DNA of 5,442 nt from Verrucomicrobiales bacterium (lineage in GTDB: Bacteria; Verrucomicrobiota; Verrucomicrobiia; Limisphaerales; UBA9464), in contig DLVS01000802.1 of the NCBI GenBank assembly GCA_003445095.1, positions 1 to 5,442 of the forward strand. The letters are read 5' to 3'. The position numbers and the translations under genes are program-made. Positions 5,262 to 5,442 of this stretch are shown here, piece by piece (position 1 is the stretch's first letter; every line of letters starts with the position of its first letter). Under the pieces are notes generated by a model. The model was not told where the DNA came from and did no database searches. It saw nothing but the letters and a program-made list of their open reading frames with translations.

Positions 5262-5442
5262 GTAATGAGACTTTTTTTTTAAATTATTTTTTTTTTGTGT
5301 TATATTATCTTATATACTTATTTATTGTTTGCAAATCATTCTTTTTGTTGATAAGAAGCTTTAACTCTACCTAAAATATAGTCATTGCCATTAATAGGTT
5401 TGTATTTAGGTTATCCAAAACCAGGAAGACATTCTATAATTT
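5209..5442. other. Abrupt AT-rich foreign segment (probable chimeric join)
   Basis: Composition changes within a few bases of 5208. By count, 5221-5335 has 15 G+C in 115 bases (13%) and 5336-5442 has 30 in 107 (28%), while the preceding 5 kb is GC-rich bacterial sequence. T-runs of nine (5272-5280) and ten (5287-5296) occur. No inverted repeats, target duplication or bacterial gene marks the boundary, and it cuts through the palm domain of a conserved gene. A library, amplification or assembly chimera fits better than a mobile element. A real AT-rich insertion cannot be excluded because the far side is not in the window. Confidence 0.8.
5336..5442 (-). CDS. Possible 3' end of a ciliate-type nuclear gene (TAA read as Gln, TGA stop)
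   Basis: Read leftward from 5440, the codons give IIECLPGFG, a TAA (5411-5413), then PKYKPINGNDYILGRVKASY and QQKE, ended by TGA (5336-5338). Codons are strongly A/T-ending (AGA, GGT, TTA, AAA). G+C is 28% in this stretch but 13% just beyond the TGA, the contrast expected between coding sequence and 3' flank in an AT-rich protist. If TAA means Gln, as in many ciliates, the frame is open to the window edge. I do not recognise the protein. Against this, in such DNA a run of 24 stop-free codons is not rare by chance, and the TAA could simply be a stop. Confidence 0.38.

Noticed and set aside
5209..5442. AT-rich tail as a phage, plasmid or CRISPR leader inserted in the Cas10-like gene
   Set aside because: No repeats, terminal inverted repeats or target duplication, and its coding/flank composition and codon pattern look eukaryotic; a chimeric join is simpler.

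Overview
The first 5.2 kb looks like the chromosome of a Gram-negative, high-GC bacterium. The best guess is a Verrucomicrobiota lineage: the LpxK protein has the long N-terminal lead and the 'VEKFARAL...[11 protein letters not shown]' wording I associate with that phylum, and a lipid A kinase/acyltransferase pair implies an LPS-bearing outer membrane. The phylum call comes from remembered family resemblance, not a search.

Layout. (1) 27-2272, plus strand: lpxK (lipid A 4'-kinase), then a GTGA stop/start overlap, then an LpxL/HtrB-type lipid A late acyltransferase. Together they form a small translationally coupled lipid A unit. (2) 2327-3412, minus strand: a zinc-dependent medium-chain dehydrogenase (sorbitol/threonine dehydrogenase-like), convergent with the lpx pair. 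(3) 3413-3811: a 399-bp divergent intergenic region with a perfect hairpin next to the dehydrogenase start, an interspersed-repeat-like inverted repeat and a 9-bp tandem duplication. (4) 3812-5208, plus strand: two overlapping genes. One is a 145-aa protein that resembles the DUF1874/AcrIII-1/Crn2 ring-nuclease family. The other is an HD-less Cas10/Cmr2-like protein whose GGDD motif reads AGED(F). They look like the start of a type III CRISPR-derived, cyclic-oligonucleotide signalling defence operon, with a candidate signal synthetase beside a candidate signal degrader or sensor.

(5) 5209-5442: composition falls abruptly from typical bacterial to about 13% GC (5221-5335), then about 28% GC (5336-5442). 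The Cas10-like gene is cut in the middle of its palm domain and its last ~17 codons are foreign. The tail reads on the minus strand as the C-terminal end of a protein with one in-frame TAA, terminated by TGA, followed by an extremely AT-rich stretch like a 3' UTR. That is how a ciliate nuclear gene (TAA = Gln) would look. The simplest explanation is a chimeric join between a bacterial sequence and a protist sequence, not a biological insertion. The operon's remaining genes therefore cannot be seen here.
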